Source of the DNA: UBA6921 sp031370545 | GTDB lineage: Bacteria > Pseudomonadota > Gammaproteobacteria > SG8-11 | Length of the DNA: 20,188 nt | Reading direction: 5' to 3' | Assembly (NCBI GenBank): GCA_031370545.1 | Contig: JANMQQ010000113.1 | Coordinates: forward strand, 1-20,188 | Shown here: positions 7,608-18,207 of the stretch, piece after piece | How the letters are laid out: the number at the start of each line of letters is the position of its first letter | How positions within the stretch are numbered: the stretch's first letter is position 1 | Program-made: the position numbers and the translations under genes | The notes under the pieces: generated by a model | What the model was told of the DNA's origin: nothing | The model's database searches: none | What the model saw: only the letters and a program-made list of their open reading frames with translations

Positions 7608-8081
7608 TTACGTCTCTTCAATTAATGCAACAACATGGCACCCGATGCCCTCAAGCCGCCCGGTGAAGCCCATGCCTTCAGTCGTCGTTGCTTTAACGTT
7701 AACGCGATCAAGCGGTGTACCCAGATCCTCCGCAAGACACGCCCGCATCGCAGCGACATAGGGGGCAAGTTTTGGCTTTTGCGCCACGACCGTAACGTCG
7801 ACATTCCCGATCCTAAAGTTTTTTTCTTGCAGCGCAGCGACCACCCGGCGCAGCAACAGGCGGCTGTCGATATTTTTAAACTCGGCACTGCTGTCGGGAA
7901 AATGTTTGCCGATGTCACCCAGCGCTGCCGCGCCAAGCAACGCGTCGCACAGCGCGTGGATCAACACATCGCCGTCGGAGTGCGCTTCGAGTCCATGCGT
8001 GTGCGGGACATTGACACCGCCCAAGATCAACGCTCGGCCGACAATGAACCGATGTGCGTCATAACCGTGGCCGATGCGCAT
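7608..8081 (-). CDS. ispF: 2-C-methyl-D-erythritol 2,4-cyclodiphosphate synthase
   Basis: IspF closes CDP-ME 2-phosphate into the cyclic diphosphate, releasing CMP, in the MEP isoprenoid pathway (cytoplasmic trimer). Seen: MRIGHGYDAHRF gives the metal ligands D8 and H10, and H42 lies in L-I-H-A-L. The H-S-D-G-D-V, GDIGKHFPD and VNVKATTTEGMGFTGR motifs are all present. At 157 residues it is normal length. Its ATG shares one base with the ispD stop (TAATG), so the two are probably translated together. No anomalies. Confidence 0.97.
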   Translation of the reverse strand: MRIGHGYDAHRFIVGRALILGGVNVPHTHGLEAHSDGDVLIHALCDALLGAAALGDIGKHFPDSSAEFKNIDSRLLLRRVVAALQEKNFRIGNVDVTVVAQKPKLAPYVAAMRACLAEDLGTPLDRVNVKATTTEGMGFTGRLEGIGCHVVALIEET

Positions 8082-8779
8082 TAAACCTCTCCTTGCTGCT
8101 GACGCAGATAAAATTCGGCCAGCACCAAATCTTCCGGCCGAGTGATTTTGATATTGTCGGCCGCACCTTCCACCAAATGCGGCTTGTAACCCGCAAGCTC
8201 CATCGCGGACGCTTCATCGGTCACCAGCCAGCCGTTATCAATGGCGTGACTCAGCGCCGCGCTTAATTCGCCCAACCGAAACATCTGCGGCGTGAGCGCA
8301 TGCCATAGCCCTTTGCGGTCCACGGTTTCAAATACATCGCTGTTTTCATCGGCGCGTTTCATTGTGTCACGTACCGGCACCGCGAGCAGACCACCGTTCG
8401 GGTGACCATGCAAACCCGCAATCAACTTGTCGATGTCGGTCAACCGCACGCAGGGACGCGCGCCGTCGTGCACCAGAATCCAATCATCCGGCTGCGCATG
8501 TTTTTGCAATTCAAACAGCGCGTTTAAAACCGAGTTACAACGCTCACCGCCGCCGTTGACCCGCAATACTGGTTTATCCAGTGTGATCCCCAAGTCCTGC
8601 CAGCGCGTGTCGTCGGGCGCGAGCGCAACCACGATACCGTCTATCAAAGGATGTGCCGCGAGACGCGCCAACGTTTGTTCGATGACTGTCTTGCCCGCCA
8701 ACGCCAGATATTGTTTGGGAACCTGCGAGCTCATGCGCGCACCGCTGCCCGCAGCGGGAACCACTGCCCAATAAGCCAT
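8081..8779 (-). CDS. ispD: 2-C-methyl-D-erythritol 4-phosphate cytidylyltransferase
   Basis: IspD transfers CMP from CTP to MEP in the MEP isoprenoid pathway. Seen: the nucleotide-binding motif P-A-A-G-S-G-A-R-M with R15 and P-K-Q-Y with K22. Also present are VHDGARPC, A-V-P-V-R-D-T-M-K, L-W-H-A-L-T-P-Q, V-T-D-E-A-S-A and D-N-I-K-I-T-R-P-E-D-L. At 232 residues it is normal length. ispF follows with a one-base overlap. ftsB lies upstream, as in E. coli, but the ftsB-ispD gap is 226 bases because a repeat element sits in it, so ispD may need its own promoter. Confidence 0.97.
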   Translation of the reverse strand: MAYWAVVPAAGSGARMSSQVPKQYLALAGKTVIEQTLARLAAHPLIDGIVVALAPDDTRWQDLGITLDKPVLRVNGGGERCNSVLNALFELQKHAQPDDWILVHDGARPCVRLTDIDKLIAGLHGHPNGGLLAVPVRDTMKRADENSDVFETVDRKGLWHALTPQMFRLGELSAALSHAIDNGWLVTDEASAMELAGYKPHLVEGAADNIKITRPEDLVLAEFYLRQQQGEV

Positions 8780-8850
8780 GCGTGCCAGACCTTAATATTT
8801 AAGAAGCAGCAAAGAATCCGATGCATTTTACTTGAGACGCGCTGTAGGCT

Positions 8851-8987
8851 CCTTCCCCCTGCAAGGGGGATGCTGGCGACCGCCATGGATGGCGGAAGGT
8901 AGAGCAACGCAGGAGCAGTTGCCGGGATGGGGGTGAATCTTAACTATAACCAACAACCCCCACCCTCGCCCTCCCAGGGGGAGGGGA
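8851..8987. repeat. Dispersed palindromic repeat, copy 1
   Basis: One end, 8851-8872, is a hairpin around TTCCCCCTGCAAGGGGGA. The other end, near 8965-8987, is a degenerate counterpart around CCCTCCCAGGGGGAGGG. The core at 8873-8935 is nearly identical (about four differences) to 11219-11282 in copy 2 and contains a small perfect hairpin CCGCCAT/ATGGCGG. It lies between ftsB and ispD. Confidence 0.8.
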
Positions 8988-9005
8988 TCGCATTTTTTGG
9001 CATTG

Positions 9006-9278
9006 TTACTTTTGCACTACCTGGTAAAACGTCTCGTCCGACTTGATCATCCCCAGCTCCGTGCGCGCGCGCTCTTCCACCGCCGCGTAACCGGTCTTTA
9101 AATCCTGCACTTCAGCTTGTAGCGCGTTGTTGCGTTCATTCAGCACGTTGTTTTCGCGCTGCTGGTGAGCAACCGTCTCATTCAAGCGCCAGATGTCGCG
9201 CACGCTGCCGGAGCCCGCCCACAACTTGATTTGCAAAATGGCGAACAGAATCGACAACACGACCACGAGTATTTTCAA
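9006..9278 (-). CDS. ftsB: Cell division protein FtsB
   Basis: FtsB is a small bitopic inner-membrane protein that joins FtsL and FtsQ in the divisome. Seen: one transmembrane helix at about residues 3-20, L-W-A-G-S-G-S-V just after it, and a coiled coil at about 30-65 (many N/E/Q with spaced L/V). The family tail E-E-R-A-R-T-E-L-G-M and ETFYQVV matches E. coli FtsB. At 90 residues it is slightly shorter than E. coli (103). The start is TTG at 9278, preceded by AGGAGAGG and overlapping the upstream acetyltransferase stop by four bases (TTGA), so translation is probably coupled. Confidence 0.94.
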   Translation of the reverse strand: MKILVVVLSILFAILQIKLWAGSGSVRDIWRLNETVAHQQRENNVLNERNNALQAEVQDLKTGYAAVEERARTELGMIKSDETFYQVVQK

Positions 9279-9816
9279 TCTGCCTCTCCTCGTCTACTGG
9301 ATGTGTCAACACCAAGATCTTTCTCATACATTTTAAAATCACGACCTGCCCGAGAAAAATCCCGATTCGGTACCCGAACAAATCCAGATACTTCATAGAG
9401 GCGCTGCGCCGCATGCATCGTCGCCTGAGTCCACAACAGCATTTTCGAACTACCGCTGCGGATTGCGTCATCAATTGCTGCGGCAACCAGCGCCCGGCCT
9501 AAACCCTGTCCGCGAAACTCGGGTTTAACACCCAGCAAGTGCATTTCAGTTTCAGTGCCTTGCGCAAACCGGCGCGCGGGCGAAGTCGGATACACCATGA
9601 TCACCATTCCCGCGAGTAACGAAGTCTGCTTCTCACGGGCAGCCACGATTTTGCCTCTGCTTCTAACAGCAGTCGGCTCGAATAAAGAAACAGCAATCTC
9701 CGGCGCTACAAACTCCCCGTCTACATAAACTCGCGACAGCAGTTCCGATATTTCCAAATCACTGATTCTTAATGCCTCGGCCGTATCAATATGAAAATAC
9801 ATCCGACATCCAACCC

Positions 9817-9820
<4 letters not shown>
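9275..9820 (-). CDS. GNAT-family N-acetyltransferase
   Basis: This is a predicted cytoplasmic acetyl-CoA-dependent acyltransferase with unknown substrate. Seen: the acetyl-CoA-binding segment L-L-G-V-K-P-E-F-R-G-Q-G-L-G-R-A-L-V at about residues 95-112, with R103-G108 as the pyrophosphate loop. A later A-A-Q-R-L-Y-E-V-S-G-F segment (about 137-147) is typical of the GNAT C-terminal half. It sits between eno and ftsB, which are usually adjacent in gammaproteobacteria. The GTG start at 9820 overlaps the eno stop, and the stop overlaps the ftsB start. A second start, ATG at 9802, would give 175 residues; neither has a convincing ribosome-binding site. Confidence 0.85.
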
Positions 9821-11106
<1,286 letters not shown>

Positions 11107-11138
11107 TGCTGCAATTACTCCGTTGGTTGATAAATATC

Positions 11139-11163
11139 GTGTTTTACCGCGTAACTAAAACAC
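11139..11163. promoter_or_regulatory. Inverted repeat in the eno leader
   Basis: GTGTTTTA at 11139-11146 and TAAAACAC at 11156-11163 are perfect 8-base arms with a 9-base spacer. They lie 33-57 bases upstream of the eno start. The size and spacing suit an operator, or a leader hairpin overlapping the eno promoter. No regulator can be named. Confidence 0.35.
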
Positions 11164-11195
11164 TGAATAAAGGTAAAGATACTCGCCCTCATACT

Positions 11196-11342
11196 CCTTC
11201 CCCCTGCAAGGGGGAAGGCTGGCGACCGCCATGGAGGGCGGAAGGTAGGGCAACGCAGGAGCAGTTGCCGAGATAGGGGGGGTGCACGCACACCACCTTT
11301 ATCATCACCCCCATCCTAACCTTCCCCCTTGCAGGGGGAAGG
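11196..11342. repeat. Dispersed palindromic repeat, copy 2
   Basis: The two 23-bp ends, 11196-11218 and 11320-11342, are exact reverse complements and each is itself a palindrome around CCCCCTGCAAGGGGG. The core at 11219-11282 matches copy 1 at 8873-8935. It fills about half of the eno-kdsA gap. It has a non-coding, REP/MITE-like structure; no transposase is nearby. Confidence 0.85.
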
Positions 11343-11360
11343 GATGCTACGTTTATGCTT

Positions 11361-11416
11361 TGTAGGCTGGGTTAGCGAAGCGTAACCCAGCATCGCCATT
11401 CGCAGCGCATCCTACA
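11361..11416. repeat. 56-bp palindromic element overlapping kdsA stop
   Basis: Outer arms TGTAGG (11361-11366) and CCTACA (11411-11416) enclose an inner hairpin, GCTGGGTTA (11366-11374) with TAACCCAGC (11383-11391). This design resembles short palindromic elements I know from many proteobacterial genomes with the GGGTTACGC...GCTAACCC core. The outer arm contains the kdsA stop codon (TAG at 11414-11412), so the element supplies the end of that gene. Confidence 0.75.
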
Positions 11417-12241
11417 TATTCTCTTCCGCAAAACCGCGCGCTTTCACGGCGGCGTCGATCATCTTGAGTGTTTCCAGCAACTCCGCAATGCGCGGAAGCG
11501 GCCACGAATTCGGTCCGTCACTCAGAGCTTTTTCCGGGTTGGGATGCGTTTCCATAAACAGGCCCGCGATGCCCGCCGCAACTGCCGCGCGTGCCAGGAC
11601 CGGTACGTGTTCGCGTTGACCGCCCGACACGTTGCCTTGTCCGCCCGGCAACTGCACCGAGTGTGTGGCGTCGTACACCACCGGGCATTGCGTGTCGCGC
11701 ATTACGGCCAGCGCACGCATGTCCGAAACCAGATTGTTGTAGCCAAAACTTGCGCCCCGCTCGCACACCATGATGCCGGTGTTACCGGTCTCGCGCGCCT
11801 TGTCCACCACATTTTTCATATCCCACGGCGCCAGGAATTGACCTTTTTTGATGTTGACCGGTTTGCCCTGGCGCGCGACGTTCTGGATGAAATTGGTCTG
11901 GCGACACAAAAATGCGGGTGTCTGCAACACATCCACCACGGCGGCGACATCCGACAACGGCGTGTCTTCGTGCACATCAGTCAACACCGGCACCCCGATC
12001 TGCGTTCTCACCAATTGCAGAATGCGCAAACCCTCGTCAATACCCGGCCCGCGAAAACTTTTACTCGACGAGCGATTGGCTTTATCGAACGATGATTTGT
12101 AAATGAACGGAATGCCCAGGCGGGTGGTGATTTCTTTTAACTGCCCGGCGGTATCAAGCGCGAGTTGCTCACTCTCGATCACACACGGCCCGGCAATAAT
12201 AAATAGCGGCTGGTGCAAGCCGACTTCGAAGCCACACAGTT

Positions 12242-12245
<4 letters not shown>
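11412..12245 (-). CDS. kdsA: 3-deoxy-8-phosphooctulonate synthase, metal-dependent type
   Basis: KdsA condenses arabinose 5-phosphate and phosphoenolpyruvate into KDO-8-phosphate for lipopolysaccharide. Seen: K-A-N-R-S-S at 56-61 with R-G-P-G, L-T-D-V-H-E, and S-F-G-Y-N-N-L. Residue 21 is Cys, in AGPCVIES, where the metal-free E. coli enzyme has Asn. With H195, E232 and D243 it forms the metal site known from the Aquifex aeolicus enzyme, so a metal-dependent form is inferred. The start at 12245 overlaps the pyrG stop as ATGA. A longer open frame to 12392 exists but is antisense-like read-through of pyrG. The length, 277 residues, is normal. The stop lies in a palindromic element. Confidence 0.96.
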
Positions 12246-13912
<1,667 letters not shown>

Positions 13913-13931
13913 AGGTTTTTGTCCGGGGATG

Positions 13932-13962
13932 ACCCATGCCTGGGAGGGAGCTCAGCATGGGT
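13932..13962. repeat. Inverted repeat upstream of pyrG
   Basis: ACCCATGC (13932-13939) and GCATGGGT (13955-13962) are perfect 8-base arms, with a partial CTG/CAG extension. They lie 20 bases upstream of the pyrG start in the 111-base gap after the small outer-membrane protein gene. There is no T run after it. It may be a leader hairpin or operator. Confidence 0.35.
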
Positions 13963-14023
13963 GCACACGATACCAGAAACACCCCCGCACGCTCAACGGA
14001 ACCCGGCTGGCGAACACGAAAAT

Positions 14024-14494
14024 TTACTTCATGGTCAGCACCAGACCAAACATCACCACATCTTCAAGCTTCTGATACAACTTCTGATAGCGCTTGCGGC
14101 TGACCGACACGCCCAGGCCTTCAATCAGCGGCACCACCGCACCGACCTCGGGATACCAGGCACCAAAGTACTCACCGCCCTTGCGTCGGTAACCGGCGAC
14201 GAATCCGCCGCCGATGAACACGTTCACCCGCGTAGGCAACAAATAGCCTGCACCGAACTCTGTGGCCCAGGCTTCACCTTGCTGCGGATCATTGTATTGC
14301 GCGATATCCCAGTGGGCCGCAGTGCCTGCGCGCACGCCGTACACTCCCACCGTCGTGATCAGAGGGGCGCCTTGAGAATGTTTGCGCTGTGCAAATTGCA
14401 GCATGGAGATCTCCTGCTCGGCGGCCACCGCTGATCCCGTTGCGCCGAACAGCAACAACAACGCCGCACCCGCCAGAACATTTTTCATCGTCAT
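14024..14494 (-). CDS. Small predicted outer-membrane beta-barrel protein
   Basis: This is a 156-residue exported protein that I do not recognise. A signal peptide runs through about residue 25 (M-T-M-K-N-V-L, a Leu-rich core, then AVAA before E-Q). The mature part has short amphipathic strands (F-G-A-G-Y-L-L-P, V-N-V-F-I-G-G-G-F-V-A-G-Y) and ends in G-L-V-L-T-M-K, suggesting a small barrel or surface beta protein. The ATG at 14494 is chosen because GGAG lies about five bases upstream; the longer frame to 14515 lacks this support. The start is only one base from the tilS stop, so it is likely coupled to tilS. It lies between tilS and pyrG. Confidence 0.7.
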   Translation of the reverse strand: MTMKNVLAGAALLLLFGATGSAVAAEQEISMLQFAQRKHSQGAPLITTVGVYGVRAGTAAHWDIAQYNDPQQGEAWATEFGAGYLLPTRVNVFIGGGFVAGYRRKGGEYFGAWYPEVGAVVPLIEGLGVSVSRKRYQKLYQKLEDVVMFGLVLTMK

Positions 14495-14495
14495 T

Positions 14496-15845
14496 TCACT
14501 CCGGTTGAAATTCAATTGTGATTGCGCCCACGCGCGCTGCGAATTCGTCCGCGTACCAGTAGCCTGCGACTGCCGCCAGCTCCGTGCCGATGTAAAGCAG
14601 CGGCACCCGCTCGCGTAACCACGGCGGTACGCCCACTTGCTGGAACAGGTTTTTCAGCGTGGCGTGATGCGCGCGCCCCGCCGGTTTGATGCGTTCACCG
14701 CCGCTGCGAAATACGACGCGCACACCGGCTGCGCACGCATCGGCACGCAAGCCTACCTGTTGATTATGGCAGGCGGTGAGCGTGCCCACGTTGGCAATTT
14801 TCAGCGGTGTGTCGAGACGCCACTCATATTGTTGTGATGCGTCGAACACTGGCCGCTGCGGTAACGCATACAGCGCGTCGCGATAGCGGCGGATGTCAAC
14901 ACCTGGCCAGTGTGCGCACGGTTCGGCATCGACTGCGGCAGGCAGCACCTCGTTTTGCAGCTGTTCCAGATGCCGTTGTTGCGGCATTGGCAAACCCGCT
15001 TGCGCGATCCAGAAACGTAATACGTTGCGTTGCCGGGCTGGAGAGAGTAGTAGCAGCTTGGACACGCACAACGGATCAGCAAGGAGCGAGGCTTTAGTAG
15101 CGTTACCGCTTTTATCCAACTGTAGGTCTTGAAAATCACTGCGAGCTAACACCTCCAGCAACTCCGTTGCCTCGGCGCAATGCTGCGCGCTGCGCGCTAA
15201 TGTCACCTGCGCGGCAGGCCAACGCCTCTGCAAGTGCGGCAAAATTTCATGCCGCAGGTAATTGCGATCAAACCGGGTGTCGACATTACTGGGGTCGTCG
15301 ATCCAGTGCAGCCGTTGCGCCAGCGCGTAATCATGTAATTCTGCGCGCGAAAATTCCAAAAGCGGCCGTGCCAGCCACGCCGTGCCAAAGCGTGACAGAT
15401 CAGGCATCCCGGCTAAACCCTGCGGCCCGGCTCCGCGTAGCAGTTGTAGCAGCAGGGTCTCGGCTTGATCATCTTGATGGTGGGCGGTAAATAAAATATC
15501 CCCCGACCGCACAACCTCGGCCAACGCGCCGTAACGCGCAGCACGCGCAGCATCTTCGGGGCTGATACCGGATGACGCGCGTGCATCGACAACGCGAACT
15601 TCGCAAGGCACGCCCAACGCTGCACACACGCTCACGCAATGCTGCGCCCAGTCCGGTGCACTGGGGTGTAAGCCGTGATTGACGTGAATCACCTGCAACT
15701 CAACGCCCGGGAAATGGGCACGTAACTGTGCCAGTGCATGCAACAACACATGCGAATCCATTCCACCACTGTAGGCGACGAGGAAACGCGACGCGCCGGT
15801 GAAGCGCGCAGCAAAGGACAGTAATCCGGCAGGCGAAAATGACAT
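14496..15845 (-). CDS. tilS: tRNA(Ile)-lysidine synthase TilS
   Basis: TilS adds lysine to C34 of tRNA-Ile2 (CAU anticodon) with ATP, so the tRNA reads AUA. Seen: the PP-loop motif S-G-G-M-D-S at residues 26-31, H-V-N-H-G-L-H near 54-60, and T-A-H-H-Q-D-D-Q-A-E-T-L-L near 119-131. The N-type ATPase core is followed by the substrate-recognition middle and a C-terminal domain ending near residue 449, a usual length for the gammaproteobacterial form. It sits 67 bases after accA and one base before the small outer-membrane protein gene. Confidence 0.96.
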   Translation of the reverse strand: MSFSPAGLLSFAARFTGASRFLVAYSGGMDSHVLLHALAQLRAHFPGVELQVIHVNHGLHPSAPDWAQHCVSVCAALGVPCEVRVVDARASSGISPEDAARAARYGALAEVVRSGDILFTAHHQDDQAETLLLQLLRGAGPQGLAGMPDLSRFGTAWLARPLLEFSRAELHDYALAQRLHWIDDPSNVDTRFDRNYLRHEILPHLQRRWPAAQVTLARSAQHCAEATELLEVLARSDFQDLQLDKSGNATKASLLADPLCVSKLLLLSPARQRNVLRFWIAQAGLPMPQQRHLEQLQNEVLPAAVDAEPCAHWPGVDIRRYRDALYALPQRPVFDASQQYEWRLDTPLKIANVGTLTACHNQQVGLRADACAAGVRVVFRSGGERIKPAGRAHHATLKNLFQQVGVPPWLRERVPLLYIGTELAAVAGYWYADEFAARVGAITIEFQPE

Positions 15846-15912
15846 GCCGGGTAGTGTAGCGGAGCAATGCGGTGATGGGTAAAAGACAAATCAGTGACGT
15901 ACAACGGGCGAA

Positions 15913-16944
15913 TTATTTTACGGTTCGCTTCACTTCTTTTGCGGCGGCTTTGACCGGCGGGGGCAGCCTGGGTTTTTCTTTCAACGACGGTTCAAAAAAC
16001 TGGCCGAGCTTCATCAGGTGCTCGTAGCGTTGCTCGACTAATTTTTCGATCGGTATCGCATCCAACTGTTCGAGGGTTTCAAGCAAGCTGATCTTGAGCG
16101 TTTGCGCCATGATATTCGGATCGCGGTGCGCGCCGCCCAGCGGTTCGGGAATCACCCGGTCGACCAGATTAAGTTCTTTCAAACGTTTCGCGGTGATGCC
16201 CAGCGCCGCTGCGGCATCGGCCGCTTTTTCCGCACTTTTCCACAGAATCGACGCGCAGCCTTCGGGTGAAATCACCGAATAGGTGCTGTATTGCAGGATC
16301 ATCATGCGGTCACCCACGCCAATGGCCAACGCGCCACCCGAGCCGCCCTCGCCCACCACCGTGCAGATGATGGGAATATTCAACTGCGACATTACAAATA
16401 AATTGCGCGCGATGGCTTCACTCTGGCCGCGCTCTTCCGCGTCCATGCCCGGATAAGCGCCGGGCGTGTCGATAAATGTCAACAACGGCAGTTTGAAGCG
16501 CTCGGCCATCTGCATCAGACGCAGCGCCTTGCGATAACCTTCTGGGCGCGGCATGCCGAAATTGCGCTTGACCTTCTCTTTAGTATCGCGGCCTTTCTGC
16601 TGGCCGATAATCATCACCGGCCGCCCGTCCAACCGCGCGATGCCGCCGACAATCGCCGGATCATCCGCAAACGCGCGATCACCGTGCAGCTCGTAGAAAT
16701 TGGTAAAAATCTTTTCGATGTAATCCAGCGTGTAGGGGCGCTGTGGATGGCGCGCCAGCTGGGAAATTTGCCAAGCGGTGAGATTCTTGAAAATGGATTC
16801 TGTCAGCGCGCGGCTTTTCGCCTCAAGGCGCGCAATCTCTTCGTTGAGATTGAGTTCCGCGTCGTTGCCGACATGTTTAAGCGAATCGATTTTCGCTTCG
16901 AGCTCGGCAATGGGTTGTTCGAAGTCCAGGAAGTTTAGATTCAT
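15913..16944 (-). CDS. accA: Acetyl-CoA carboxylase carboxyltransferase subunit alpha
   Basis: AccA forms the carboxyltransferase with AccD and makes malonyl-CoA, the first step of fatty-acid synthesis. Seen: the N-terminal D-F-E-Q-P-I-A-E-L and coiled-coil part, R-P-Y-T-L-D-Y-I, T-F-I-D-T-P-G-A-Y-P-G and the glycine-rich VGEGGSGGALAIG loop, S-P-E-G-C-A-S-I-L-W. At 343 residues it is about 24 longer than E. coli (319), from a Lys/Pro-rich tail. A TAGAAT hexamer on the minus strand near 16986-16981 could be a -10 box, but no good -35 is seen. tilS follows at 67 bases. Confidence 0.97.
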   Translation of the reverse strand: MNLNFLDFEQPIAELEAKIDSLKHVGNDAELNLNEEIARLEAKSRALTESIFKNLTAWQISQLARHPQRPYTLDYIEKIFTNFYELHGDRAFADDPAIVGGIARLDGRPVMIIGQQKGRDTKEKVKRNFGMPRPEGYRKALRLMQMAERFKLPLLTFIDTPGAYPGMDAEERGQSEAIARNLFVMSQLNIPIICTVVGEGGSGGALAIGVGDRMMILQYSTYSVISPEGCASILWKSAEKAADAAAALGITAKRLKELNLVDRVIPEPLGGAHRDPNIMAQTLKISLLETLEQLDAIPIEKLVEQRYEHLMKLGQFFEPSLKEKPRLPPPVKAAAKEVKRTVK

Positions 16945-17006
16945 AGCGATTCGAATGGCACCAATGAAAATGGAGTTTTTATTCTACACCAATGGCCGCT
17001 TACATA

Positions 17007-17039
17007 GGGCAGCTCCCAAAGCATCGAACGATGCTGCCC
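17007..17039. repeat. Inverted repeat between beta-barrel gene and accA
   Basis: GGGCAGC (17007-17013) pairs with GCTGCCC (17033-17039), and an inner AGCATCG/CGATGCT pair competes for the same bases. It lies 16 bases past the stop of the beta-barrel gene. No T run follows on either strand, so it is a weak terminator candidate at best. Confidence 0.35.
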
Positions 17040-17054
17040 GTCGTGGGCTACTGG

Positions 17055-18143
17055 TTAAAAATCACCGAGCAGATATGTAAAACCCAAAGCCACCGTCAAC
17101 GCGTGGGCTTCACCGACTGAAGCACGATCAGCACCCATTGAAAGGTAGCCACGCGCAAAGTGCGCAGACAGCGTCACCATGTCCGCATCAAATGTGTATA
17201 GCACAGCGAGATTAGTTAGCGCATCCAAACGCCATTCGGCGCCGACGGATCGAAACATCTGTGCCGGTGAGTAAGTGAGCCCGCCCACCATGCCTATCGC
17301 ATCGGACACGTTATAACTTACACGGGTGTCGACAAGCAGGGGCAGCCGTTGCCGATAATCGCGGTTGCCTTGCTTTCCGCTCAATAGTGGTTTGACATGG
17401 ACGTAGCCGTTTTCGTCATAGGTTTTGTTGTCCGTATCGACCTGTGCCTGCGTAAACGGTGCCGATTTCCAAAAGATATTGCCGAATAAATTTTCGGTCT
17501 TCAGATGCACGCTCCATGCGGGCGCAGGAACCACGATGAGATCCAAGTCAAAGGCAAAGCCGCGCCCAGGCGGTGCGGTAACTTTGCGATCAAACAATAC
17601 ATCGCGTGAATAGTAGTAATCCACCGTGACGCGGTTGAGTTCGTAGTCTTTTTTCCCGGTCACAGTGGCGGTGCCACGCATGGTTCCGGAAATGAGTTTG
17701 TCGCTGTGAAACAGGCTTGCGCCGAGAATGAGGGTTGCCCAAGTATCGAACCTCATAGTACGAAATATGCGGATGCCATTAGAACGTGCGTGCTCGACAT
17801 CGAGATCAATCGAATACTGCCGCCCAACCTCTAGCAATTGTTTATTTTTTAACAGGTAATACAGCTGTGCGGTGTCTGCGCTGAAGCGGGCTTCAGCGTC
17901 GTCGCGCCAAAACAACCCGGCACCCCAGTCCTGGTATTCGACACCTGACTCCACCTGCACGTGTTGCAAGGCCGTATCGCCGGAAGAAATGCGGCCGGAC
18001 CAATCAGTAGTGAATTGACGCAACCCGATGGGCTCGGAATAACCAAAACCCGCCATGCGCGCATACCACACGGCGTCGCCTGCAACACTGTTGTGCACGC
18101 ATCCCACGCAAAATATGAAGAGGACTAACGTTGCTAAACGCAT
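17055..18143 (-). CDS. Predicted outer-membrane beta-barrel protein
   Basis: This is a 362-residue exported protein of unknown function. A signal peptide of about 22 residues ends near S-V-A-G-D. The rest alternates polar and hydrophobic residues in many strand-like stretches with aromatics (for example T-V-D-Y-Y-Y-S, L-A-V-L-Y-T-F-D) and ends in Phe (G-F-T-Y-L-L-G-D-F), the usual outer-membrane barrel signature. C12 and C15 (C-V-G-C-V-H) lie in the signal region; they are not a CXXCH haem site and fit a lipobox poorly. It starts 12 bases after a strong terminator and has no strong ribosome-binding site, so expression probably depends on read-through from the upstream lipoprotein gene or on an unseen promoter. 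Confidence 0.7.
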   Translation of the reverse strand: MRLATLVLFIFCVGCVHNSVAGDAVWYARMAGFGYSEPIGLRQFTTDWSGRISSGDTALQHVQVESGVEYQDWGAGLFWRDDAEARFSADTAQLYYLLKNKQLLEVGRQYSIDLDVEHARSNGIRIFRTMRFDTWATLILGASLFHSDKLISGTMRGTATVTGKKDYELNRVTVDYYYSRDVLFDRKVTAPPGRGFAFDLDLIVVPAPAWSVHLKTENLFGNIFWKSAPFTQAQVDTDNKTYDENGYVHVKPLLSGKQGNRDYRQRLPLLVDTRVSYNVSDAIGMVGGLTYSPAQMFRSVGAEWRLDALTNLAVLYTFDADMVTLSAHFARGYLSMGADRASVGEAHALTVALGFTYLLGDF

Positions 18144-18155
18144 ACCGAATTTCTC

Positions 18156-18186
18156 AAAAAAAAGGCAGCCTGCGGGCTGCCTTTTT
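18156..18186 (-). terminator. Strong hairpin terminator between lipoprotein and barrel genes
   Basis: GGCAGCC (18164-18170) and GGCTGCC (18175-18181) form a perfect 7-base stem with a TGCG loop. Eight A precede it and five T follow on the plus strand, so it can work in both directions. On the minus strand the run of eight T ends 12 bases before the next ATG (18143). Confidence 0.92.
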
Positions 18187-18207
18187 CGCTCAACATATCG
18201 CTGAAAA

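Noticed and set aside
15895..15905. 11-base match TGACGTACAAC shared with the cytochrome leader (6256-6266)
   Set aside because: Matches of this length are expected by chance in 20 kb, and only one of the two sites has the inverted partner.
18090..18110. C-V-G-C-V-H near the start of the outer-membrane barrel protein as a haem or lipobox site
   Set aside because: The spacing is CXXCXH, not CXXCH, it lies in the signal peptide, and the -3 residue does not fit a lipobox.
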